From: Enterobacter ludwigii
GTDB lineage: Bacteria; Pseudomonadota; Gammaproteobacteria; Enterobacterales; Enterobacteriaceae
DNA: 64,000 nucleotides
Assembly: GCA_023023105.1 (NCBI GenBank)
Contig: CP083824.1
Span: 3,410,001 to 3,474,000, forward strand
Reading direction: 5' to 3'
Shown: positions 1 through 8,478 of the stretch, in pieces
How positions within the stretch are numbered: position 1 is the first letter of the stretch
Layout: each line of letters starts with the position of its first letter
Program-made: the position numbers and the translations under genes
Notes under the pieces: generated by a model
Databases searched by the model: none
What the model was told of the DNA's origin: nothing
Seen by the model: only the letters and a program-made list of their open reading frames with translations

Positions 1-91
1 TGGAACGCATCGAATAAGAATTTAATGGATAGCCTTACATTACGCCCGCTCCTGGCACTAACCTGGCATGATGTTGCCAGCCATGGCCCAA

Positions 92-116
92 AAAAAAGCC
101 CGCTATCCGCGGGCTT
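92..116 (-). terminator. Hairpin resembling the guaA terminator
   Basis: AGCCCGC and GCGGGCT form the stem, followed on the minus strand by a run of T. The stretch 92-178 resembles 18220-18308, including the hairpin, the bases just after it, a CAGACGT motif and the att core. It is either the original sequence downstream of guaA, pushed here by the island, or the end of another related element. Confidence 0.65.
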
Positions 117-163
117 AGAGATATTTTATAGTCTGTTAGTACCAGACGTATCCGGTTGGGAAA

Positions 164-178
164 TCATTCCCACTCGAT
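164..178 (-). other. Distal attachment core (guaA tail copy)
   Basis: Read on the minus strand the site gives ATCGAGTGGGAATGA, that is I-E-W-E-stop, the same C-terminal codons as guaA. It differs from the guaA copy by one synonymous base. It marks the far end of the island. Confidence 0.75.
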
Positions 179-238
179 GATCAATGCTGTCTTAAAACAC
201 TATAAAATCAATAAAATAGCATTATATCTGCATGTCGA

Positions 239-260
239 TACCATACAAAATACCATGGTA
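239..260. repeat. Arm-type repeats, distal end of element A
   Basis: TACCAT at 239-244 and the palindrome TACCATGGTA at 251-260 lie about 60-80 bp inside the distal att core. The same motif recurs inside the other element ends, so I read these as integrase arm-binding sites. Confidence 0.45.
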
Positions 261-368
261 AGAAAACTTGGAGACTGTACTGATCGTGTCGCCCGACGCA
301 AAACGCTTTTAGACTGACAACTTGCACACCACAAAGGATATTCGTCCAAAAGCAGTTATTCAAAGAAG

Positions 369-2321
369 TCAACGCCCTGGGTTGGATCTTCCGCTTGCCT
401 CCACCAGACTTACATCATCACGAAGCAATGTCACCATCGCTTCATGATGTGCTGTTATCTGCTGATCATCCCAGTTTGTATTTCGGGTGATTTCCGCCAT
501 TCTCTTGAGCTTGGGACTTTGAAGTTCAATTGTATCCTTGAAGTTTTCGGCCTTTGCTCTGGGGAGGCTATTGCTGAATTTTGAGTTCGCGCTGACGCTT
601 ACGAGCGCGAGGTTGCCAAGCAGGTTAAGGCTAGAACCTGAAACAACCGCGCCCGACTGTTCTTTGTCAGGATGCTGTGGATAGAAGTGCTCAATGGAAG
701 TTCTGAACTGAAATTTGAAATCTCGTTTTGAGGAGTCACTCAACAGAAGATAGTCGAGATACGAAAAGACGATACGGCTGATACCAAACCCTTGTGGTTG
801 CTGATCTTTCTCAAAGGAGAATGTCTCTTTAACCTTGCTGCGGGCATATCCCTTCAACAAATCGGCAAGATCCGCATGTTTCACGTCTCGAGGGGCTTTA
901 ACGGAGAGCCAGCGAAGAACTTTGGTAATCCAGTGCATCGTTCGCGGAGAAGTGTAGGTAATCCGAAGCATGGACTGAAGCAGCAATACATCTCGGGTAT
1001 GTGGGTCAGCACTCCCGTCCTCCTCTAAGCTTCCATTGCTGGCCGAGAAAACATGGATGTACGTCGGGGTTGGCTTCTTGTCCCCGCCTCCTTTTTTCAG
1101 TCGCTGGAGAGACCAATCGCCATCGTCACCGATGTTTGCCGTGAATTGACGCTTCAAGATGAAGCCATCGAAGAGGTTGCGGCACTTGAGAAGCATAAAT
1201 GCAAAACTACGCACCCAATCGGCTTTAGCATCGGGTACATTATTTACGGCGTCGTCAAATGACTTGATGAGGCGCTTGTCGTCAAGCAGGCCTTCGTCTT
1301 CGACCTCATCGCCTTTCATAATTCTTAGAACGTGTAGCAGAAAGGCCGGAAACTCAATAGTTGAACGAAACCGCTCGTTGCCCTCGTCTTCAGTGGAATT
1401 TGACTCGAGCTCTTTAGCGTATTTTGACAACGCCTCATCCAAGGACAACGATACCCCTTCGGAGGATTGCCTTGATGAATTGATGCCGGATTGCGGACGA
1501 CTTTCCATTAGCGAAGAGAAGCTGGTCACCTCCAGCCAGGACCATTCATGACCAAATACTTTGTTTCGCAAACTTGTGTCACCACGGGTCAGAGACATCT
1601 GGACATAAGAATCCATGTCAGCACAGGAATCCCAAACCCACGCAAAGCATTCGCGTTCATATTGATTGGGCAGTTTGCTCATCAGGCGAGCCTTAACAAT
1701 ATCAACCTGCTTGAGTTGCTGCCCACGAGTGTTCATGATCTCGAAGTAGCGATTGAGGTCGGTATTGGGTGGCAGCGAGGCACGGACGACAGTCACCTTC
1801 GTTAGCAAGAAATCGGAGAATTTTTCGCGTGAGCGATTAAGGTTTTCATTTTGTTTGAAGAACTGATTGATGATGCTGTAGCCTTCATGAATGCCAGCAT
1901 CTGCATTACTCGTGGAGCCCTGCGGTCGAACGTGCTCCTTAGCCGCCTCCTGTGCTACTCGCAGCAGGGCCTCAGTTGCCCGTGCGCGCGACTCATATTG
2001 CAAGTGGCCTGCATGGCCAACCGACGGCTTCTCACCCTCACCGTCTTGCTCCAGGAAGGTAAGAAGCAGATAGAGGGTTGTAAGTCGTTGTTGTCCATCT
2101 ATGACCTCGAACTCATCCTCTCTACCCCGCTTGATTACAACAAGGTTCCCAAGAAAATAGTTGTCCTGGCCCCCTACCACCGAGTCTTGAATATCGCTAA
2201 TAAGTTGCTCAATCTGTTCGGCCCGCCACGCATAGTTCCGTTGATAAATAGGAATCAGATAATTGTCAGTGAATAACTTGCCTACTGTTAACAGTTCAGG
2301 TTTCAACTCCTTCTTGCTCAT
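369..2321 (-). CDS. DUF262 and DUF1524 (HNH) domain protein, GmrSD-like nuclease
   Basis: 650 aa. The N-terminal DUF262 (ParB/sulfiredoxin-like) domain shows IPIYQRNYAW at 23-32 and IDGQQRLTTL at 74-83. The C-terminal DUF1524 region has an HNH-like set: SIEHFYP with His about 545, an Asn in LGNL about 570, and an Asn in SANSKFSN about 579. Known: this architecture occurs in GmrSD type IV restriction enzymes, which cut modified phage DNA using NTP, and in SspE. Its ATG overlaps the stop of the upstream gene (ATGA at 2318-2321), so the two are translated together. Inference: a two-protein nuclease acting on foreign DNA; the target modification is unknown. A GmrSD-type assignment is likely but not proven. 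Confidence 0.75.
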   Translation of the reverse strand: MSKKELKPELLTVGKLFTDNYLIPIYQRNYAWRAEQIEQLISDIQDSVVGGQDNYFLGNLVVIKRGREDEFEVIDGQQRLTTLYLLLTFLEQDGEGEKPSVGHAGHLQYESRARATEALLRVAQEAAKEHVRPQGSTSNADAGIHEGYSIINQFFKQNENLNRSREKFSDFLLTKVTVVRASLPPNTDLNRYFEIMNTRGQQLKQVDIVKARLMSKLPNQYERECFAWVWDSCADMDSYVQMSLTRGDTSLRNKVFGHEWSWLEVTSFSSLMESRPQSGINSSRQSSEGVSLSLDEALSKYAKELESNSTEDEGNERFRSTIEFPAFLLHVLRIMKGDEVEDEGLLDDKRLIKSFDDAVNNVPDAKADWVRSFAFMLLKCRNLFDGFILKRQFTANIGDDGDWSLQRLKKGGGDKKPTPTYIHVFSASNGSLEEDGSADPHTRDVLLLQSMLRITYTSPRTMHWITKVLRWLSVKAPRDVKHADLADLLKGYARSKVKETFSFEKDQQPQGFGISRIVFSYLDYLLLSDSSKRDFKFQFRTSIEHFYPQHPDKEQSGAVVSGSSLNLLGNLALVSVSANSKFSNSLPRAKAENFKDTIELQSPKLKRMAEITRNTNWDDQQITAHHEAMVTLLRDDVSLVEASGRSNPGR

Positions 2322-3598
2322 TGCAGCCCCTTGATAAAAGCAACGAGTTCCTTTTCGTGGTTATCGCTGTATGGCTTACTTGTTATTGGAAGTTTGCGGA
2401 CAACACTTCCAGTCATCGCATTACGTAGCAAAACAAAAGGCGATTTATTTGCATCGTTTTTACCTCGCGCTCGGTTGTCAGCAGATACAAATTGCACACG
2501 AAGTAACTCGACCCGCAAGGCATATGCCCATGCGAATAACCTATTTCGCACTTCATCTACATCTTCATCGCCAAACTTGTTTGTATAGCAAAGCAGCGCG
2601 GCAATGAACAATTCGTACACGTAGCGGTAGCGACTTTGAGATGGGCCAAAGTTTTTGAAACCTCTGTCAATAACCTCTTGTTCCAGTATCTTCAATTCGT
2701 CAAGCATGAATGTCACCATCTCGAAAAATGAGCGTCCTGCGATTATCGGGGCATCAAGCTGAAAGCGGCTGCGCCCGGCATTTCGTGCATCATGTGTAGA
2801 GGATACCGACCATGCACTTAGAAGTGGCATAGCGGCTTGTGCTGCAAGGTGATATCGCAGATTTGGCGAAAATGACCTGTGGGATCGTGATGAAATGCCC
2901 TTGAACATGCCGATGTCCCGAATAGTAAATTCGAGCGAGCTTTCGCCTCGTGACCACTTGGATATCCGGTATAAAAAAGTAGAAAAAAGCCTGTCCAGAT
3001 CCTCATCGTTTACGGCTTCCCAAGCCTCAACGACAGCCACTTTCATAGCAGCGGACTCATCGTGCATTTCGCGCAGGTGGTGTGCTTTGAGCAAGTCGTG
3101 AGGGGCAAGCGGTTTGCCGCGATAGTTCTGGGAATCAAAGACACGAAATGCCTCATCAATATCGTCCGTCACAATACGCACCAACTGACATTTGTGACAG
3201 ATAAAATCCAAAAACTCTTTTTTATCTTCCAACTGCGACAGGCGCCTTTGAAGCTCTATCCAAACTAGGGAGACAGGAGTTTCGCTGTTACCAGACATCG
3301 AAATTTGATGATTTATCGGATCTAAGGCCGCAAGAATCATTCGCAAAGTCAGCAGGCGCTGCTGCCCGTCGACTACATTGAGATACTCACCATCATCGTG
3401 AAGAATGATTGCACCCAAAACATAGGGAATATCTTTTCGTTCGGTATCTCGAAGAGCTTCGCTGATATCATCCACCAGTTGTAGAGCAGTCGATACATCC
3501 CAACTGTATGGGCGTTGATAGTTCGGTATCCGAAGGCCTTGCTTGAGTAGTTCATCCACGGTGACTGCACTAACACCGTTCTCTCCGTTAATCGCCAT
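2318..3598 (-). CDS. DUF262 domain protein, partner of the downstream DUF262-HNH nuclease
   Basis: 426 aa. The DUF262 signature motifs are IPNYQRPYSW (24-33) and DGQQRLLTL (78-86). The C-terminal part shows no DUF1524 HNH motif, so this subunit probably supplies NTP hydrolysis or regulation rather than cutting. The start ATG at 3598 has GAAGGGA and AGGA upstream. It is the first gene of a two-gene operon in element A and overlaps the next gene by 4 nt. Known: DUF262 proteins are often paired in restriction-like systems such as GmrS/GmrD. The presence of two DUF262 subunits, one with and one without HNH, differs from single-chain GmrSD fusions. Confidence 0.7.
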   Translation of the reverse strand: MAINGENGVSAVTVDELLKQGLRIPNYQRPYSWDVSTALQLVDDISEALRDTERKDIPYVLGAIILHDDGEYLNVVDGQQRLLTLRMILAALDPINHQISMSGNSETPVSLVWIELQRRLSQLEDKKEFLDFICHKCQLVRIVTDDIDEAFRVFDSQNYRGKPLAPHDLLKAHHLREMHDESAAMKVAVVEAWEAVNDEDLDRLFSTFLYRISKWSRGESSLEFTIRDIGMFKGISSRSHRSFSPNLRYHLAAQAAMPLLSAWSVSSTHDARNAGRSRFQLDAPIIAGRSFFEMVTFMLDELKILEQEVIDRGFKNFGPSQSRYRYVYELFIAALLCYTNKFGDEDVDEVRNRLFAWAYALRVELLRVQFVSADNRARGKNDANKSPFVLLRNAMTGSVVRKLPITSKPYSDNHEKELVAFIKGLQ

Positions 3599-3830
3599 TC
3601 CTATGTCCCTTCATTGACGCTTTTCTATTTTCTCAGCGTATTTTCCGCAAACTTTATTCACCTATATGGATACTTCGATTCCGAGTGGCGGCTGTCTTGT
3701 TCACAATTTCTATCACGAGGTGCTCCTCTGGCGCATATTTAACGATCTGGGGCATGGGTCGAGAGAGCGGTTCTGATCAAAGCGAGCATCGATGGCATCA
3801 GCACAGCGCTGCAATGCACCCGGTTGTCGA

Positions 3831-3863
3831 TACCATGGCATTTGCTGATACGGTCACATGGTA
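3831..3863. repeat. Arm-type repeats, guaA-side end of element A
   Basis: TACCATGG at 3831-3838 and the inverted CATGGTA at 3857-3863 lie about 120-150 bp left of the internal att core. They match the motif found near the other two cores. Confidence 0.45.
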
Positions 3864-3906
3864 TTTGCTATATCTTCGATTCAGCGTCGGCCTTAAACCA
3901 TAAAAA

Positions 3907-3942
3907 ATGCCATTGATAATGCAGTCATATCATCAATGGCAC
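3907..3942. terminator. Hairpin beside the internal att core
   Basis: TGCCATTGAT and ATCAATGGCA form a 10 bp stem around a short loop. It sits where the guaA terminator hairpin sits relative to the other two cores, although its sequence is different. It may end transcription arriving from the element B side. Confidence 0.5.
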
Positions 3943-3980
3943 TCACTAAATCAAATAAAACAATAGGCTAAATAATAGCC

Positions 3981-3995
3981 TCACTCCCACTCGAT
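3981..3995 (-). other. Internal attachment core between the two elements
   Basis: On the minus strand it reads ATCGAGTGGGAGTGA, again I-E-W-E-stop, with one base difference in the last Glu codon relative to the distal copy. TACCATG-type repeats lie on both sides (3831-3863 and 4067-4073), as expected for a junction of two tandem elements. Confidence 0.7.
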
Positions 3996-4066
3996 TATAA
4001 ACAAACTTATTAAGTTCTTATGTAACATATACTTAATATGCGACATAACCGAAAAGCCATGAAAAG

Positions 4067-4073
4067 TACCATG
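4067..4073. repeat. Arm-type repeat, distal end of element B
   Basis: A single TACCATG about 72 bp right of the internal att core, matching the repeats inside the other element ends. Taken alone it could be chance. Confidence 0.35.
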
Positions 4074-4423
4074 CATAGTAAAAACATTTAAGAATGTCGG
4101 ATTAACCTCTATCATGTCAAAAGCTGCCAATTGCTGCCTTTCCAAGATGACCAACTCCCCCAAATAAGCTGACGAGCAATCTCAGCCAGCAGCTCCACAG
4201 CATAAGAAAATCGGCCTTGAAAAGCTCTTCCATTGCCTCATCGTGACAACAGTCTTCATCAACCGCCCTAGCCCGTAGATGCCCTCATGCCTAAAATAAC
4301 CTGCTCAGGCCACTACATGACCGCTCGTTTCTGCCCGCCACCACATGTCACGATTGACAGAAACCGGCCAAAAGCCTTCATCATTTAGCAACCGATGTTG
4401 AACCGATTCAACGTTGCAACCGG

Positions 4424-5455
4424 CTATTTCCTCTGTTTAAACGCTCTCAATAGCTTCTCGGGCATGAAATACAGGTCACCCCGCGCCCTAGTGCAGGCAA
4501 CGTACAGCTTGTTGCGGGTTTGCGGGTTTGCCTGGTGTAGCCTTTCTGCCAAATAGTCTTTCCAGATACCCGGGCCCATCACAACGCAAACATCGTTAAA
4601 GTGATCCATGCCCTTACTCGCCCCCCAATTTTCTGAGTAGCATCCGTAATGGTAGTGTTCGCTCAAAAACAGCTTCACGATGGTTGGATCAGCATGCAAC
4701 ATGTTCGCTTGGTCTCGATCATCAACCGTAATGATCCGGCTGCCCCTTTCCTCATGAGCACCCATCGGAATTTGTAACTTTGCACTAATGAAATCGCAGA
4801 CCATTTTTGTGCATCGCCAGCTACGGCTCAGGGTTTCCTTGTCTACCGTGATGCCGGCATCACGAAAGCGTTTCTCATAACGGACGACATCGTCGTGAAG
4901 GTTTTTGTTTATCGCGCCGTCTCTACTGGTATCAAAGGTATGTTGGTAGAAGTCACCGACGAACCTTATGCCAATATTCGCTTGTGAAACCTCCAGTAGC
5001 AGGTTGAAGTCGTGGCCCGCAAAATCCTGCACCTCGTCAACGTAGAGGTAGTCGTAAAAGCGCTCCAGGCGGGCACGCACATCCGGTATAGCCCCCATGA
5101 CCTGTAGCAGTTTGGCGAGGCGGCAGTGATAGAGCCTACCGCCGCCATCGCGATACCGATTGAGATCGTCCAAGCGGAACTGTCTATTGGGCGGACGCCT
5201 GAAATTTATGCCTCTGGTCCTTAGCTTCAATTGCATCAAGGGCCTATAACAGAACCCATGCAGAAACGAGAAGTATGTCGTGAGTGTGATGTTGGGTGGG
5301 ATCATCCCAAATTTCTGGATGATCCTGTTGCGCAGGTGCAGGTGATTGTTCTCCGTGTAAGTGATGATCAATGCCCGCTGATCAAGGCTGAGCCCCTCAA
5401 TGATCAGGCTGGTTTTTCCAGATCCTGCGACGGAAAAAATTACGCTCTTATCCAC
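4424..5455 (-). CDS. Compact UvrD/GajB-like superfamily 1 helicase
   Basis: 343 aa. Superfamily 1 helicase motifs are visible: Walker A GSGKT at 11-15, Walker B VDEVQD at 139-144, a motif SRSWRC near 218, and motif VI VACTRAR at 319-325. It overlaps the upstream OLD-type nuclease by 16 nt (5440-5455), so the two are translationally coupled. Known: Gabija consists of GajA (OLD/TOPRIM nuclease) and GajB (UvrD-like helicase of roughly 490 residues). This protein is much shorter; the N-terminal and C-terminal motifs are present, so the missing part is probably internal 1B/2B insertions. Inference: helicase partner of a Gabija-like anti-phage system. Confidence 0.65.
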   Translation of the reverse strand: MDKSVIFSVAGSGKTSLIIEGLSLDQRALIITYTENNHLHLRNRIIQKFGMIPPNITLTTYFSFLHGFCYRPLMQLKLRTRGINFRRPPNRQFRLDDLNRYRDGGGRLYHCRLAKLLQVMGAIPDVRARLERFYDYLYVDEVQDFAGHDFNLLLEVSQANIGIRFVGDFYQHTFDTSRDGAINKNLHDDVVRYEKRFRDAGITVDKETLSRSWRCTKMVCDFISAKLQIPMGAHEERGSRIITVDDRDQANMLHADPTIVKLFLSEHYHYGCYSENWGASKGMDHFNDVCVVMGPGIWKDYLAERLHQANPQTRNKLYVACTRARGDLYFMPEKLLRAFKQRK

Positions 5456-7002
5456 TCGATCGCATCCTGTATGTATTTCGGGGCGATCAGCTCAGCGGCC
5501 TTCTTGGTCAGCAGCTCGAAAGCGACATCCGCTTTATTTTTCAACATGTACTCTTGAACGGTCAGTTTTTTTCGACCTGCAGCAAAAAGATCATCGCAGG
5601 TTTGCTGGTTGTCGCTGTAGAGACCAATTTCAAAAGTGCTTCGATCAGGATTTGTATCGGCAAAAATCTTGGCCGACGCGTACAGGTAGCCTTCGTAGTT
5701 CGCTACACAGTTCTGTTGGTAATCGCCGTCGTTATCCCGCATTGCGGCGATCCTGATACTCAGGAGCTTTCCGAGTTCCAAGTAGCGTTTGAAGCTCGTT
5801 CCACCGATCGAGATGATGTGCACGGCATCAGCCTGAGGAGGATGGCCTGCCAGTTGCTTGTAGAAATGCTCCATAAGGATAAATTCTGCATCTCCCTCGA
5901 CCAATATGACTCGATTGGAGAGAGCAAGCTCAAGGACGTTGTTATCGGGTGCTTTCATGAAGAAGTTTGCAGTGGGCTCCGACAGGTCTTTCAAGCGTCC
6001 CGCACGGCCTGATCCAAGCAGTAACGCGTGGCGTAGATCGAGCCGAGCACAGATATGGCTACTGTGCGTCGTAATGAACAACTGAGTACCCGTCGTATCC
6101 GCCAGTCTTTCAACTAAGCGTTTCATATTCGTGTGGCTCAGATGGTTTTCGGGCTCCTCTAGCAGAAGCACATTCAGGCTCCCTTTTTCCTCGTATTTCT
6201 GCAGGGCGAAATTGGTCTTGATGAAGCACTGCTCACCTTTGCCACGATTCTCTATAGGGATACCGTCTTTGGTGATCACCAAGTCGGTTTCAAGGTTGGC
6301 GCGAGAGCTTGTTCGCAAGGCAAACTGATAATCACCAAGCGCATTGTTCAAGTCCCTCAGACTCTCTCGACCAAAAGCTTCTTTGCCTTGCCGATAGCGA
6401 TTTTCGAGGCGGTAGCGATCCGGCACATTGGCATGGAATCCGAACACCGCTCGGGTGTATTCACGAGCAGCGTATTCGCTATCGATACGAGAACTGTCAA
6501 TCATCAGGTGTTTGACCGGGCGCCGGTAGCTGACGTGAGGTGCCCCGGAGAACGTTGAGAACTTGACGCTGTAATACTCGAAAGGAAAGCTATCTTTGTT
6601 TGCTTTGAGCAGATCGACAATTGTCTGGCCGAACTCTTCAATCAAGGGGACAATCGCCATGCGCAGGCCATCTGTCTGTGTTCCTAGAACGTTCTGGGTA
6701 CCGTAAAAACCTTGGTCATCGCCCTCTTCCAGAAAAACATCCACGATAACTTCGGGAAGCAAATCCAGTCTCGCTGGCCCTGCCAAGAAATTCTGCACCG
6801 CACTCTGATTTAGCAGGGCTTCATAGCCTATGTTTTCAACTCGGCTGCGACTTGCGCTAAGTGTCAGATCTAATGCCAATAGCACGCTGCTCTTACCCGT
6901 TTCGTTGTCACCAATCAATACGTTCTTGCCTGCGTCGAACTCAAGAGTCAGGTCGGAGATGCTTTTGAAATTCTTGATCACGATTTTTTTTATTACCGAC
7001 AT
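5440..7002 (-). CDS. OLD-family ATPase-TOPRIM nuclease, GajA-like
   Basis: 520 aa from the ATG at 7002, which has AAGGAG five bases upstream. A GTG two codons earlier would overlap that ribosome site, so I reject it. An ABC-type ATPase half has Walker A GDNETGKS near 31-38, Walker B LLLEEPENH near 280-287 and the switch His in ITTHSSH near 310-316. A TOPRIM half follows with VEGDAE near 368-373 and DNDGD near 423-427, the acidic residues expected for metal binding. Known: GajA of Gabija has this order and length class and nicks phage DNA when nucleotide is depleted. It overlaps the helicase gene downstream by 16 nt. An orphan OLD nuclease or another OLD-helicase system is the alternative. Confidence 0.7.
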   Translation of the reverse strand: MSVIKKIVIKNFKSISDLTLEFDAGKNVLIGDNETGKSSVLLALDLTLSASRSRVENIGYEALLNQSAVQNFLAGPARLDLLPEVIVDVFLEEGDDQGFYGTQNVLGTQTDGLRMAIVPLIEEFGQTIVDLLKANKDSFPFEYYSVKFSTFSGAPHVSYRRPVKHLMIDSSRIDSEYAAREYTRAVFGFHANVPDRYRLENRYRQGKEAFGRESLRDLNNALGDYQFALRTSSRANLETDLVITKDGIPIENRGKGEQCFIKTNFALQKYEEKGSLNVLLLEEPENHLSHTNMKRLVERLADTTGTQLFITTHSSHICARLDLRHALLLGSGRAGRLKDLSEPTANFFMKAPDNNVLELALSNRVILVEGDAEFILMEHFYKQLAGHPPQADAVHIISIGGTSFKRYLELGKLLSIRIAAMRDNDGDYQQNCVANYEGYLYASAKIFADTNPDRSTFEIGLYSDNQQTCDDLFAAGRKKLTVQEYMLKNKADVAFELLTKKAAELIAPKYIQDAIEWIRA

Positions 7003-7299
7003 ATTCACTCCTTAGCCTACACGGTGTCGGCCAAAGCACGTACTTTGTCCGATATTGACTGTCCTTTTCAACCGGCTTCAAAACTGGACAGCCCCTATGC
7101 CAATATCCTCTAACACATCACGCAGAAACTTCATCCAAGCAATGAAACGGGTAACTCCTCCAACTCTCAGCCGCTCATCGATCATTTCGGCCGCAGCTTA
7201 AACGTTGATGAAAAACTATTCGGCCCAGGTCATCCTGAGCATTGTCATGCCTTTCTTTTTCCGGCAACACTTGGCCTACAAGTCAACATTTTCGCTGCT
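7003..7299. other. Intergenic gap upstream of the Gabija-like pair
   Basis: About 300 bp, presumably carrying the promoter of the Gabija-like operon. CTGTCC (7059-7064) and GGACAG (7086-7091) form a small inverted repeat. A start-less open stretch on the minus strand near 7085-7200 has no family that I recognise. Confidence 0.4.
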
Positions 7300-8478
7300 C
7301 TATTCCTTCACCAGCTTCGCAGACATGGGGTCATAGACATACCCAATGATGCTACCATCCTTGATACGTGCAACAGCCTCATCGATGACGAATAACGGAA
7401 CGAGAAACCATTCTTCGGGCTGCACAGGATGGCCGAAACGGTCATTAATGGTGATGTTAAGCCGAGCGGGTGCGAACAACCTGTGAAACAGGTTTTCCAT
7501 CCGGGTGCGGTTGATGCCAGCGAGCTTGTATGAAGCTACCACCTCGACCTTCGCCAATAGATAGGTGGAATCGTGTTCAGCATTGGCAATACGAGTCTCT
7601 ACCTTGCCGCCAGTCACACCAATCTTGTGAATGACATCACGATGTTCAGCCACATAAGGGTTATCAGATAGCGAACGCAACACATAGATGGTGCCACTTT
7701 CAAGATCGCTCTCTTCTAGAGCATCGCTGAATAAAGGCCCCATGTCTGGATCGGTAATTCGGCGTGCTGTTTCGTCTTTATACAAGGCACGAACCAATGA
7801 CAGCCGAAGTAGGTTGCTTTCCGTACCATTCGAGTAAATGACACGCAGCCGAGCATCTTTCTTCCCCTGTGGCGAATCAAACTCTTCACCTTCTTCAGCC
7901 ACATAAGCCGTTTGACCATCCAGGATGAACCAATGGCCCACTTCAATCGTTGCATACTGCCCAAAAGGTCGAGTCACTCTTAAGCCTGAACTTAGATCAC
8001 TGCGCACCTGCTCAAATAGCGGTTTAAACACATCAAAATCTTCGCACGGTTTGCGATCCGCGATACCTTGTACAGTACGCTTTTCGGCGCTAGCACGAAC
8101 ATGACGCAAGACTGTTATATCGTCCTCACTGGAAACATCCGCCAGTTCGGCAGCCAGATTATCGATATCGATAATTTCGTCCACTGACTTCGCTACCTCG
8201 TCCCCTCTAGCCAATAAGCCCTGTTGATCCAGTGGCTCTAGCAAGGCACGGCAATCTGGGAGACTGCGTAGACGGTCGAGCCGCACTGCATAGAGGCGCT
8301 CGAAGATCTCACACTCTTCACCGTGTTGCGGCGCACGCCCATGTTGGTCAGCGAAGCGCTGGATTTCCTCAAAACCTGCGATGATGCGTTCCTCGCTGGC
8401 TGGACGTCCTTTTTTCTTCTCAGGAGGTGCAAACTCGGCAAGTTCATTAGCCAAATCGTCTAGATCAGATTTACTCAT
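7300..8478 (-). CDS. GIY-YIG (T5orf172-like) nuclease-domain protein
   Basis: 392 aa from the ATG at 8478, which overlaps the stop of the helicase gene (ATGAGTAA, 8471-8478). A longer frame from 8544 would overlap the helicase further and is not needed. The N-terminal two thirds have no domain I can name. A GIY-YIG domain of the T5orf172 type lies near residues 260-370: IYVLR at 264-268, HKIGVT at 284-289, an Arg near 296, and a Glu in RMENLFH near 328, the expected metal ligand. Third gene of a coupled operon with an MmeI-like methyltransferase and a helicase. Inference: it supplies the DNA-cutting activity of a restriction system whose methyltransferase lacks its own nuclease motif. Confidence 0.7.
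   Translation of the reverse strand: MSKSDLDDLANELAEFAPPEKKKGRPASEERIIAGFEEIQRFADQHGRAPQHGEECEIFERLYAVRLDRLRSLPDCRALLEPLDQQGLLARGDEVAKSVDEIIDIDNLAAELADVSSEDDITVLRHVRASAEKRTVQGIADRKPCEDFDVFKPLFEQVRSDLSSGLRVTRPFGQYATIEVGHWFILDGQTAYVAEEGEEFDSPQGKKDARLRVIYSNGTESNLLRLSLVRALYKDETARRITDPDMGPLFSDALEESDLESGTIYVLRSLSDNPYVAEHRDVIHKIGVTGGKVETRIANAEHDSTYLLAKVEVVASYKLAGINRTRMENLFHRLFAPARLNITINDRFGHPVQPEEWFLVPLFVIDEAVARIKDGSIIGYVYDPMSAKLVKE

Larger units (their letters stand above)
164..3995. mobile_element. Element A: integrase-less att-flanked element carrying two DUF262 genes
   Basis: This 3.8 kb segment has an attachment core at each end (164-178 and 3981-3995) and TACCAT(G) arm-like sites inside each end (239-244, 251-260, 3831-3837, 3857-3863). 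Its only recognisable genes are the two DUF262 proteins. There is no integrase or excisionase. Inference: a non-autonomous cassette that could be moved in trans by the integrase of the neighbouring element, or a deletion derivative of a larger island. Confidence 0.65.
3599..4423. other. Junction region of the two elements, no gene supported
   Basis: 825 bp without a credible gene. It contains a hairpin at about 3907-3942 (TGCCATTGAT pairing with ATCAATGGCA), arm-like repeats at 3831-3863 and 4067-4073, and the internal att core at 3981-3995. Small open frames here have no family resemblance that I recognise. Confidence 0.6.

Noticed and set aside
3685..3903. 72-codon plus-strand frame at the element junction
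   Set aside because: No family, no ribosome site, and it spans arm-like repeats.
3981..4163. 60-codon minus-strand frame ending in IIEWE, like guaA
   Set aside because: The ending is simply the att core. The rest of the frame does not resemble GuaA and has no convincing start, so I treat it as an attachment scar and not a gene.
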